A DNA stretch of 15,555 nt, taken from NCBI GenBank assembly GCA_004299665.1, contig SCQZ01000514.1, positions 1 to 15,555 of the forward strand, given 5' to 3'. This stretch comes from Jatrophihabitans sp. (GTDB lineage Bacteria; Actinomycetota; Actinomycetes; Mycobacteriales; Jatrophihabitantaceae). The notes under the pieces are model-generated. The model did not search any database. It was given only the letters and a program-made list of their open reading frames with translations, and was not told the DNA's origin. Of the stretch, positions 6,977 to 15,183 are shown in pieces (the stretch's first letter is position 1; each line of letters begins with the position of its first letter). Made by a program: the position numbers and the translations under genes.

Positions 6977-7425
6977 GCCGCGGGTACACCGCCGACCGCG
7001 GCAACGCGATCGTCGAGTTCGTCTTCGTGGCGGTGGTCGTGATGCTGCCGCTGCTGTACCTGATCGTGGCGGTGGCGACCGTCGAGGCGTCCAACCTCGC
7101 GGTGACCCAGGCCGCGCGCGAGGCCGGCCGCGCCTTCGCCACCAGCGAATCGCCCGCGCAGGCCGGCGCCCGGGTCGACGCGGCCGTGCACCTGGCGCTG
7201 TCCGACCAGGGGATCGCGGACGAGCCCGAGGTCCGGTTCGTCGCGGCGGGCGCGGCGTGCGACGGCGCGGCCGTGGTTCCCCGCCTGGCACCTGGCGCCG
7301 AGTTCGCGATCTGCGTCAGCCGGCACGTCGAGCTCCCCGCACTGCCGCGGTTCCTGCAGGGGCGCGGCATCACCACGGTCGGGCGGTACGTCGTCCACGT
7401 CGACGAGTACCGGGCGTTCGGGTGA
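6973..7425 (+). CDS. TadE/TadF-like minor pilin, probable CTG start
   Basis: This is a 150-residue protein if translation begins at CTG 6973-6975. The prepilin motif T-A-D-R-G|NAIVEF with Glu at +5 follows within 15 residues, then one hydrophobic helix (about 15-38) and an outside domain with a Cys pair (in GAACDG and AICVSR). No ATG, GTG or TTG exists in this frame between 6880 and the motif. The nearest, GTG 6877, would overlap tadE by 100 bp and add 32 residues that belong to the tadE shadow. CTG overlaps the tadE stop as CTGA, the same 4-bp coupling used by neighbouring genes, and AGAGGA lies 12 nt upstream. The coding region is certain; the exact start is inferred. Confidence 0.85.
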   Translation: MSRGYTADRGNAIVEFVFVAVVVMLPLLYLIVAVATVEASNLAVTQAAREAGRAFATSESPAQAGARVDAAVHLALSDQGIADEPEVRFVAAGAACDGAAVVPRLAPGAEFAICVSRHVELPALPRFLQGRGITTVGRYVVHVDEYRAFG

Positions 7426-7859
7426 ACGGCGACGACGCGACCGGCGAACGCGGCTCCACCCTGCCGCTGATCCTCGGGTTCTTCCTGATCGCCCTGCTCA
7501 TGGTCGCCGGCGGCGTCGCGGCCACCGACGCGTTCGTGCGCCAGCGGGCGCTGCAGGACGTCTGCGACGGGGCCGCCGTCGCGGCCGCCGCCGGTTCCGG
7601 GGACGTCCGCCGCGGCGGCCTCGGCGGCGGGGACGGCTACCTGCGTTTCACCGGGGTGCAGCAGGGGGTTGAGGCCTACCTGGCGCGCGACCCGTCGCGT
7701 GCGGGAGTGCGGGTCACCAGCGTGCTGTCCGCGGACGGCACGACGATCCGGCTCACCTGCGAGCAGACCTCGCCGATCGCGTTCGGCGCGATGTTCGGCA
7801 AGGGTGGGGGTGTGCACCACGTCGCGCACGCGAGCGCCCGCTCGCGGCTGTCGTCATGA
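7422..7859 (+). CDS. Third TadE-like protein (Rv3654c type)
   Basis: This 145-residue protein has the leader G-E-R-G|STLPLILGF, one hydrophobic helix (about 15-38) and an exported tail containing the segment VRQRALQDVCDGAAVAAAAG. That pattern recalls the actinobacterial Rv3654c-type 'helicase/secretion neighbourhood' TadE-like proteins. It has no Glu at +5. The N-terminal region after the helix is like TadG/DUF2134-type sequences but the protein is far shorter than TadG. The GTG at 7422 overlaps the previous stop (GTGA), and its own stop overlaps the next gene by ATGA. It is probably a minor pilus component or an accessory secreted protein. Confidence 0.82.
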   Translation: MNGDDATGERGSTLPLILGFFLIALLMVAGGVAATDAFVRQRALQDVCDGAAVAAAAGSGDVRRGGLGGGDGYLRFTGVQQGVEAYLARDPSRAGVRVTSVLSADGTTIRLTCEQTSPIAFGAMFGKGGGVHHVAHASARSRLSS

Positions 7860-8224
7860 CCGACCCCGTCGCGCGGCTGCGCGCGATCTGCCTGGCCCTG
7901 CCCGAGGCCACCGAGCGCGCCTCCCACGGGGAGCCGTCGTTCGTCGTCCGGGACCGGCGCCAGTTCGTCAGCGTGGACGACCACCACCACGGCGCGGACC
8001 GCCTCGCGATCTGGTGCGCGGCGGCCCCGGGCGTGCAGGAGGAGCTGATCGCCACGGACCCGGTGCGGTTCTTCCGGCCGCCGTACGTCGGCCACCGCGG
8101 CTGGGTGGGCATGCGCATCGACCGCGACCCCGACTGGACCGAGGTCGGGGAGATCGTGCGCGATGCGTACCGCCGGGTCGCGCCGCGGGTGCTCGTGGCA
8201 CGACTCGACGCTCCGCCCGCGTAA
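7856..8224 (+). CDS. MmcQ/YjbR-family protein
   Basis: This 122-residue soluble protein has the family pattern CLALPEATERASHGEPSF at the N-terminus (about 12-29), followed by VRDRRQFVSVD, FFRPPYVGHRGWVGMRID and a C-terminal helix with VGEIVRDAYRRVAP. MmcQ/YjbR proteins have a CyaY-like fold and are often labelled DNA-binding; the true role is not settled. The length is normal. The ATG at 7856 overlaps the pseudopilin stop (ATGA), so it belongs to the tad transcript, although nothing in the family links it to pili. prfB follows after 11 nt. Confidence 0.88.
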   Translation: MTDPVARLRAICLALPEATERASHGEPSFVVRDRRQFVSVDDHHHGADRLAIWCAAAPGVQEELIATDPVRFFRPPYVGHRGWVGMRIDRDPDWTEVGEIVRDAYRRVAPRVLVARLDAPPA

Positions 8225-8227
8225 TCT
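8222..8227 (+). promoter_or_regulatory. Possible -10 box (TAATCT) for leaderless prfB
   Basis: TAATCT ends 8 nt before the prfB GTG, and no Shine-Dalgarno intervenes. Its first three bases are the stop codon of the preceding gene. The same hexamer-N8-GTG spacing is seen before ftsE and the ABC ATPase gene. A -35 is not evident. Confidence 0.45.
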
Positions 8228-8235
8228 GGTCGGTC

Positions 8236-9330
8236 GTGGACGTCCCCGCCGAACTGAAGGAACTGTCCGCGACCCTCGCCACCATCGAGGCCGTCGTGGA
8301 CGTCGCCGCGCTGCGGCGGGAGGTGGCCGACCTGGAGCAGCAGGCCGCGGCGCCGGACCTGTGGAACGACCCGGACCATGCGCAGCGGGTGACCTCCCGG
8401 CTGTCGTACGTGCAGGGCGAGATCCGCCGCGTGGGGGACCTGCGCCGCCGCCTGGACGACGCGCAGGTGTTGTGGGACCTTGCGGAGGAGGCCGACGACG
8501 CCGACTCCCGGGCCGAGGCGGAGGCGGAGGTCGCCGCGCTGCGCCCCGCCGTCGACGAACTCGAGGTGCGCACGCTGCTCTCGGGCGAGTACGACGCGCG
8601 CGAGGCCCTCGTCACGATCCGCTCCGAGGCCGGCGGCGTGGACGCCGCGGACTGGGCCGAGATGCTGCTGCGGATGTACCTGCGCTGGGCCGAGCGGCAC
8701 CACTACGCCGTCGACGTCCTGGACACCTCCTATGCCGAGGAGGCGGGGATCAAGTCGGCGACGTTCCAGGTCAAGGCGCCCTACGCGTACGGCACCTTGT
8801 CGGTCGAGCAGGGCACCCACCGGCTGGTGCGCATCAGCCCGTTCGACAACCAGGGCCGCCGCCAGACGAGCTTCGCCGGTGTCGAGGTGCTGCCGGTCGT
8901 GGAGTCGTCCGACCACGTCGACATCCCCGACGACGAGATCCGCGTCGACGTCTACCGCTCGTCCGGCCCGGGCGGGCAGGGCGTGAACACCACCGACTCG
9001 GCGGTGCGGATCACGCACCTGCCCACGGGCATCGTCGTCAGCTGCCAGAACGAGCGCTCCCAGATCCAGAACCGGGCGAGCGCGATGAACGTGCTGCAGG
9101 CCAAGCTGCTCGAGTTGCGGCGCCAGCAGGAACAGGCCGCGCTCGACGCCCTCAAGGACGGGGGCAACAGTTGGGGCAACCAGATGCGCTCCTACGTGCT
9201 GCACCCGTACCAGATGGTCAAGGACCTGCGCACCGACTACGAGGTCGGCAACCCGCAGGCGGTGCTGGACGGCGACATCGACGGTTTCATCGAGGCCGGT
9301 ATCAGGTGGCGCCGGTCAGCGCAGCAGTAG
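8236..9330 (+). CDS. prfB: Peptide chain release factor 2
   Basis: This 364-residue cytoplasmic factor recognises UGA and UAA stop codons in the ribosomal A site and triggers peptide release. The SPF recognition tripeptide specific to RF2 is at 201-203, and the universal GGQ motif at 246-248 (within SGPGGQGVNTTDSAV), where the Gln is normally methylated. The N-terminal helical domain (about 1-110) is complete. The reading frame is continuous, so the autoregulatory +1 frameshift at an early UGA known from E. coli is absent here. The GTG start has no ribosome-binding site; a TAATCT hexamer 8 nt upstream suggests a leaderless mRNA. The last 15 bp overlap the end of a convergent permease gene. 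Confidence 0.97.
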   Translation: MDVPAELKELSATLATIEAVVDVAALRREVADLEQQAAAPDLWNDPDHAQRVTSRLSYVQGEIRRVGDLRRRLDDAQVLWDLAEEADDADSRAEAEAEVAALRPAVDELEVRTLLSGEYDAREALVTIRSEAGGVDAADWAEMLLRMYLRWAERHHYAVDVLDTSYAEEAGIKSATFQVKAPYAYGTLSVEQGTHRLVRISPFDNQGRRQTSFAGVEVLPVVESSDHVDIPDDEIRVDVYRSSGPGGQGVNTTDSAVRITHLPTGIVVSCQNERSQIQNRASAMNVLQAKLLELRRQQEQAALDALKDGGNSWGNQMRSYVLHPYQMVKDLRTDYEVGNPQAVLDGDIDGFIEAGIRWRRSAQQ

Positions 9331-10155
9331 CTTGTCCAGCCGGCGGCTTGTGACGACCACGCCGGCCGCCGCCATCGCCGCGAAGTAGGCGACGTGGCCG
9401 AGCATCGCCGCGTCAAGTACGCCGGCGTTGAGTCCGCGCAGCAGTTCGATGCCCTGGTTCAGCGGCAGGCACTCGACCGCGATCTGCAGCCACCTCGGGT
9501 AGACGTCCAGACCGTAGAACGTCCCGGAGAACAAGAACATCGGCAAGATGACGACCTGCACCATGTCCAGGTCCTGGATCGTCTTCATGTAGGTCGTGAC
9601 CGACATGCCGACCGCCCCGAACGCGAACGCGATCAGCAGCGCCGCCGGCAGCAGCGCCAGCGCCCACAGCGACGCGGTCAGCCCCATCGCGAACATCACC
9701 ACGAGGAAGCCCGCCGAGTACAGCCCGCCGCGGATCAGCGCCCAGGCGATCTCGCCGATCGCGACGTCCATCGGCCCGAGCGAGGTCGCCAGCATGCCGT
9801 CGTAGATCTTGCCGTACTTCATCTTGAAGAAGACGTTCATCGTCGAGTCGTAGATCGCGCCGTTCATCGCGGACGAGGCGAGTAGCGCGGGCGCGATGAA
9901 CGCCGAGTAGGAGATCGGGTGTCCGCCCGGCCCGATCACCGTCCCGACCAGCGAGTGCAGCCCGGTGCCCAGCGAGAACAGGTAGAACAGCGGCTCGAAG
10001 AAGCCCGAGAAGATCAGCATCCAGCCGCGCCGGTACACCTTGAAGGCACGCTCGAGCACGACGTGGCCACGGCCGGCGTACATGCCCGGCGGGACGATCC
10101 GCAGGGTCAGCGTGGGCGTGGACAAGGTGGTGCTCACGGGCACCGCCGGATGCAC
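9316..10155 (-). CDS. ABC-2 type exporter permease (NodJ/DrrB-like), copy 1
   Basis: This 279-residue membrane protein is a permease subunit of an ABC exporter. It has about six hydrophobic segments, the ABC-2 pattern PMFLFSGTFY (195-204) followed by LPLNQGIELLRGL, and the cytoplasmic segment KMKYGKIYDGMLATSLGP (about 111-128) that probably contacts the ATPase. It is the third gene of a minus-strand operon, 13 nt after the other permease. The chosen start is GTG 10155; GTG 10143 or 10137 would remove 4 or 6 residues and cannot be excluded. The 3' end overlaps prfB by 15 bp tail to tail. The substrate is unknown. Confidence 0.9.
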   Translation of the reverse strand: MHPAVPVSTTLSTPTLTLRIVPPGMYAGRGHVVLERAFKVYRRGWMLIFSGFFEPLFYLFSLGTGLHSLVGTVIGPGGHPISYSAFIAPALLASSAMNGAIYDSTMNVFFKMKYGKIYDGMLATSLGPMDVAIGEIAWALIRGGLYSAGFLVVMFAMGLTASLWALALLPAALLIAFAFGAVGMSVTTYMKTIQDLDMVQVVILPMFLFSGTFYGLDVYPRWLQIAVECLPLNQGIELLRGLNAGVLDAAMLGHVAYFAAMAAAGVVVTSRRLDKLLLR

Positions 10156-10168
10156 CCGCGGTGCGTGC

Positions 10169-10978
10169 TCACCGTGTCACCCGCACGCAGAACCGCCACC
10201 GCGCGAGCGCGACGCCGGCGACCAGCCAGGCCAGCAGGTAGGCGAGGTGCACGATCGCGGCCCCGGCGCCCAGCCCGCCGATGGCCACGCCGCGCGCCAG
10301 GTCGGTGCCGTGCCACAGTGGGGTGACCCAGGCCAGCCACTGTCCCCAGTGCGGCAGTTCGCTGATCGGGTAGAACGTGCCGGAGAACAAGAACATGGGC
10401 GTGACGACGAACCGGAACACCATGTTGAAGGCGTTGCCCTCGCGCTCGATCGTCGCCGCCAGGGCCGCGATCGGGGCGGCGAAGGCCATCGCCGTCAGCG
10501 TCGCGATCGGCACGGTCAGCAGCACCGCCCACCGCTGCGTCCCGCCGAACGCCGCCATGATCGCCAGGTAGACGGCCGAGTTCAGCGCGATCCGTATCGC
10601 CACGAAGATCAACTGACCGTCGCAGATCTGGGCGGGGGTGAGTGGCGTGGCGGCCATCCCGTGGAACGTCCGGATCCACTTGAAGCCCGCCATGATCGGG
10701 TACGACGCGTCCGCGGCGGCGATCTGCAGCGCCGCGGCGGTCAGGAACGCCGGGGCGACGAACTGGATGTACGACACGCCGAGCGGGTGGTGCCCGCCGG
10801 TGTCGATGATCGCGCCCAGACCGACCCCGAGGGCGACCACGTAGGCCAGCGGCTGGAGCACCGAGACGACGAAGACGCTGCGCCAGATCCGGCGGCCGAC
10901 GTACATCTGGTACTCGACGACCCGCATCCGCGGTCGCAGTCCGGTCGTCCTGACGCCCCTGCGGGGGGTGTCGAGCAC
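10169..10978 (-). CDS. ABC-2 type exporter permease (NodJ/DrrB-like), copy 2
   Basis: This 269-residue membrane protein is a paralogue of the next gene in the operon: same size, about six hydrophobic segments, and the shared PMFLFSGTFY motif (184-193) followed by a Pro-Leu-Trp-His-Gly-Thr segment. The two permeases presumably form a heterodimer on the ATPase. The start GTG at 10978 is preferred because GGTGG lies 10 nt upstream; a TTG at 10987 overlapping the ATPase stop (TTGA) is the alternative and adds three residues. Conserved N-terminal segment TTGLRPRMRVVEYQMYVGRR precedes the first helix. The substrate is unknown. Confidence 0.9.
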   Translation of the reverse strand: MLDTPRRGVRTTGLRPRMRVVEYQMYVGRRIWRSVFVVSVLQPLAYVVALGVGLGAIIDTGGHHPLGVSYIQFVAPAFLTAAALQIAAADASYPIMAGFKWIRTFHGMAATPLTPAQICDGQLIFVAIRIALNSAVYLAIMAAFGGTQRWAVLLTVPIATLTAMAFAAPIAALAATIEREGNAFNMVFRFVVTPMFLFSGTFYPISELPHWGQWLAWVTPLWHGTDLARGVAIGGLGAGAAIVHLAYLLAWLVAGVALARWRFCVRVTR

Positions 10979-10983
10979 GGTGC

Positions 10984-11967
<984 letters not shown>

Positions 11968-11975
11968 GACATGCG

Positions 11976-11981
11976 ACGGTA
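11976..11981 (-). promoter_or_regulatory. Possible -10 box (TACCGT) for the ABC exporter operon
   Basis: TACCGT on the minus strand ends 8 nt before the ATPase GTG, again without a Shine-Dalgarno. This spacing matches prfB and ftsE and suggests a leaderless transcript. The -35 region would fall within or next to the dyad at 11988-12010. Confidence 0.4.
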
Positions 11982-11987
11982 GCAACC

Positions 11988-12010
11988 GCAGCACAACGAG
12001 TTTGTGCGGC
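11988..12010. promoter_or_regulatory. Imperfect 23-bp dyad, operator candidate
   Basis: GCACAA (11991-11996), five bases, then TTGTGC (12002-12007) form a perfect 6-5-6 dyad. With one mismatch it extends to 9-5-9 over 11988-12010. It begins 7 bp upstream of the proposed -10 of the exporter operon, where a repressor would block RNA polymerase. It could alternatively serve ftsE on the other side. No regulator gene is present in the window. Confidence 0.4.
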
Positions 12011-12070
12011 GACTGTGACCCGGCTGCGAGGGGGCGTGTCGGGGTGCCCGGCGTGAGCGGTTCCGTTGGG

Positions 12071-12076
12071 TAAACT
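12071..12076 (+). promoter_or_regulatory. Possible -10 box (TAAACT) for leaderless ftsE
   Basis: TAAACT ends 8 nt before the ftsE GTG, with no ribosome-binding site in between. TAAACT is a good actinobacterial -10. No clear -35 is visible 17-18 bp upstream. Confidence 0.5.
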
Positions 12077-12084
12077 TCGGCCCT

Positions 12085-12774
<690 letters not shown>

Positions 12775-12835
12775 CGTCGGCCGATGTCCGTGCCCCGCGC
12801 CGGAATGCAGAACCAATCCGTGCAGGTCGAACAGT

Positions 12836-12842
12836 GAGGAAG
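12836..12842 (+). promoter_or_regulatory. Ribosome-binding site of ftsX
   Basis: GAGGAAG lies directly upstream of the ATG at 12845. The preceding 60-nt gap after ftsE also holds a 10-codon open frame (12805-12837) whose TGA overlaps the first bases of this site. Otherwise I see nothing in the gap. Confidence 0.6.
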
Positions 12843-12844
12843 TA

Positions 12845-13756
12845 ATGCGCGCCAACTTCGTGGTGTCCGGGGTCTTCGCCGGCATCCGCCGGAACGCGAC
12901 GATGACGATTGCGCTGGTGCTCAGCACGGCCATCGCCCTGGGCTTCGTCGGCGCGGCCATCCTCGCCAACACCGAGATCACCAAGTTCCGGCAGAAGTAC
13001 GAGGACAAGATCAACGTCTCGGTCTACCTGTGCGCGCAACTGCACACGGCGGACCCGAACTGCACCGAGAAGACGACGCCCGAGCAGACCGCCGCCATCA
13101 AGCAGATGCTCGACTCCGACCCGCTGGTCCAGTCCGAGCGCTACGTCTCCGAGCAGGAGGCCTTCCAGCGGGGCAAGGAGCAGCTCGCCGGCAGCACCGG
13201 CAACTTCTTGCACCTCGGCGACCTGCCGGCCTCCTTCACGGTCAAGCTGAAGGACCTGCAGAAGGACTACGCCGCCTTCGCCGCCAAGTACGCCAAGGTG
13301 ACCGGGATCGGCCGGGTCAACAACCAGATCGACACCATCAACACACTGCTGAACATCATCGACAGCGCCCGCTGGTTCTCGATCATCATCGCCATCGTCG
13401 TGCTCGTCGCGTCCGTGCTGCTGATCGCGAACACCATCCAGGTGGCGGCCTCGCAACGCAAGAACGAGACCTCGATCATGCGCCTGGTCGGGGCGTCGCG
13501 GTGGATGACCGAACTGCCGTTCATGCTCGAGGCGGTGATCGCCGCGGCCATCGGTGGACTGGTCGCGATCGGGCTCATCTGGGCCGGGAAGCACTACGTC
13601 CTGGACAACATCTTCGAGGGGCCCACCCGGCACGGCGTCATCCCCAACCTGTCCATCAACGACGTCCTCGTGGCCGGCGGCAGCGGCCTGATCGTCGGCA
13701 TCGTGCTGTCCGGCATCACCGCGTTTCTCACGTTGCGCTTCTACGTACGGTTGTAG
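12845..13756 (+). CDS. ftsX: Cell division protein FtsX
   Basis: This 303-residue membrane partner of FtsE has the expected four-helix layout. Helix 1 is at about 20-41, then an extracytoplasmic domain of about 120 residues (42-165), then helices at about 167-188, 214-237 and 270-296. The outside domain carries Cys63 and Cys73, probably a disulfide, as in actinobacterial FtsX; it binds the hydrolase activator (RipC-type in mycobacteria). The cytoplasmic loop after helix 2 has RKNETSIMRLVGAS, the FtsX/MacB-type contact with FtsE. The ATG follows GAGGAAG. smpB begins 2 nt after the TAG stop. Confidence 0.97.
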   Translation: MRANFVVSGVFAGIRRNATMTIALVLSTAIALGFVGAAILANTEITKFRQKYEDKINVSVYLCAQLHTADPNCTEKTTPEQTAAIKQMLDSDPLVQSERYVSEQEAFQRGKEQLAGSTGNFLHLGDLPASFTVKLKDLQKDYAAFAAKYAKVTGIGRVNNQIDTINTLLNIIDSARWFSIIIAIVVLVASVLLIANTIQVAASQRKNETSIMRLVGASRWMTELPFMLEAVIAAAIGGLVAIGLIWAGKHYVLDNIFEGPTRHGVIPNLSINDVLVAGGSGLIVGIVLSGITAFLTLRFYVRL

Positions 13757-13758
13757 GC

Positions 13759-14259
13759 GTGCCCGCGCAGGACAGGTCGAGCAACCGGAACACCAGCCGC
13801 AAGCTGATCGCCCAGAACCGTAAGGCGCGCCACGACTACGCGATCCTGGACACCTACGAGGCCGGCGTCGTCCTGACCGGGACCGAGGTGAAGTCGCTGC
13901 GGCTGGGGCGCGCCTCGCTGGTCGACGGGTTCGCGACGATCGACGACGGCGAGGTCTACCTGCGCAACGTGCACATCCCCGAGTACGAGCAGGGCAGCTG
14001 GACCAACCACGAGCCGCGGCGCACCCGCAAGCTGTTGCTGCACCGCGGCGAGATCCTGCGGCTGATCGGCAAGACCAAGGAGAGTGGGCTGACGCTCGTC
14101 CCGCTGTCGCTGTACTTCTCCCAGGGCAAGGTCAAGGTGGAGATCGCCCTCGCCAAGGGCAAGAAGTCCTACGACAAGCGCCAGGACCTCGCCCGCCGCG
14201 ACGCCGACCGCGAGGTGCGCAAGGCGCTCGGGCGGCGCGCCAAGGGCATGATCGGGTGA
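13759..14259 (+). CDS. smpB: SsrA (tmRNA)-binding protein
   Basis: This 166-residue RNA-binding protein delivers tmRNA to stalled ribosomes for trans-translation. Family features are in order: NRKARHDYAILDTYEAGVVL near residues 19-38, GTEVKSLR, the YLRNVHIPEY core, the SLYFSQGKVKVEIALAKGKK strand and the basic C-terminal tail DLARRDADREVRKALGRR that enters the mRNA channel. The GTG at 13759 begins 2 nt after ftsX, matching the actinobacterial ftsE-ftsX-smpB order. The tmRNA gene, often near smpB, is not found in this window. The stop overlaps the start of the next gene (GTGA). Confidence 0.96.
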   Translation: MPAQDRSSNRNTSRKLIAQNRKARHDYAILDTYEAGVVLTGTEVKSLRLGRASLVDGFATIDDGEVYLRNVHIPEYEQGSWTNHEPRRTRKLLLHRGEILRLIGKTKESGLTLVPLSLYFSQGKVKVEIALAKGKKSYDKRQDLARRDADREVRKALGRRAKGMIG

Positions 14260-15134
14260 ACGACGCCGAGGTGCCCGGCTGGTGGCAGCGGCTCGGGCTG
14301 CCCGGGCTGGTGGACGTCCACGTGCACTTCATGCCGCAGCCGGTCATGGACGCCGTCTGGCGGTACTTCGACGACGCCGAGCAGCACTACGGGACCGCCT
14401 GGCCGGTGCAGTACCGCACGCCGGAGCGCGAGCGTATCGAGACGCTGGCCGCGCTCGGGGTGCGTGCCTTCCCGTCGCTGCTGTACCCGCACCGGCCGGG
14501 AATGGCCGAGAGCCTGAACGCGTGGGCGCGCGACTTCGCCGCCGCGACGCCCGGGTGCGTCCCGACCGCGACGTTCTACCCCGAGCCGTCCGCCCCGGGC
14601 TACGTGCGTCAGGCGCTCGACGCCGGCGCGCGGGTGTTCAAGGTCCACGTGCAGGTCGGCGGGTACGACCCGCGCGACCCACTGCTCGCCGCTGTGTGGG
14701 GGATGCTCGCCGAGGCTGCCGTGCCCGTCGTCGTGCACTGCGGCTCCGGGCCGATACCGGGCCGCCACACCGGCCCCGGGCCGTTCGGGGAGGTGCTCGC
14801 GGCCCATCAGCGGCTGACGGCGGTGATCGCGCACGCGGGCGCGCCGGAGTTCGCCGAACACCTGGCATTCGTGGACCGGTACCCGAACGTCCACCTGGAC
14901 ACGACGATGGTCGCGACGCCGTTCATGGAGCGCCTCGCGCCGCTGCCGGCCGAGGTGAACGCCCGCTACCGCGACCGGGGTGACCGGATCGTGCTGGGCA
15001 GCGACTTCCCGAACATCCCCTACCCGTACGCCACCCAGCTGGAGTCGCTGGCGCGGCTCGGACACGGCGACGACTGGCTGCGCGCCGTGTGCTGGCACAA
15101 CGGGGCAGGGCTGCTGGGCGTCAGCGCGGACTGA
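14256..15134 (+). CDS. Amidohydrolase-2 family metal-dependent hydrolase
   Basis: This 292-residue cytoplasmic enzyme belongs to the TIM-barrel amidohydrolase group (Amidohydro_2, the group that includes ACMSD-type decarboxylases). Metal-ligand candidates are the HVH pair (His22, His24), His161 in VVVHCGSG, His193 in IAHAGAPE and Asp250 in LGSDFPNIPY. His131 in FKVHVQVGGYD is also conserved-looking. The substrate cannot be read from the sequence. The GTG at 14256 overlaps the smpB stop by 4 bp (GTGA), so its translation is coupled to smpB. The stop is at 15132, followed by a 49-bp gap in which I see no clear terminator. Confidence 0.88.
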   Translation: MNDAEVPGWWQRLGLPGLVDVHVHFMPQPVMDAVWRYFDDAEQHYGTAWPVQYRTPERERIETLAALGVRAFPSLLYPHRPGMAESLNAWARDFAAATPGCVPTATFYPEPSAPGYVRQALDAGARVFKVHVQVGGYDPRDPLLAAVWGMLAEAAVPVVVHCGSGPIPGRHTGPGPFGEVLAAHQRLTAVIAHAGAPEFAEHLAFVDRYPNVHLDTTMVATPFMERLAPLPAEVNARYRDRGDRIVLGSDFPNIPYPYATQLESLARLGHGDDWLRAVCWHNGAGLLGVSAD

Positions 15135-15183
15135 CGGGGCGCAAATCCCGCAGATCGGCCGCCTGGCGGGGCAGACTCGGGGC

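Noticed and set aside
8236..8330. Programmed +1 frameshift in prfB
   Set aside because: The frame is continuous from the GTG start to the stop; no early in-frame UGA is present.
7753..9204. Long minus-strand open frame (483 codons) opposite prfB and the MmcQ gene
   Set aside because: It is antisense to two conserved genes and reads as His/Gly/Arg/Val-rich low-complexity sequence typical of GC-rich shadows.
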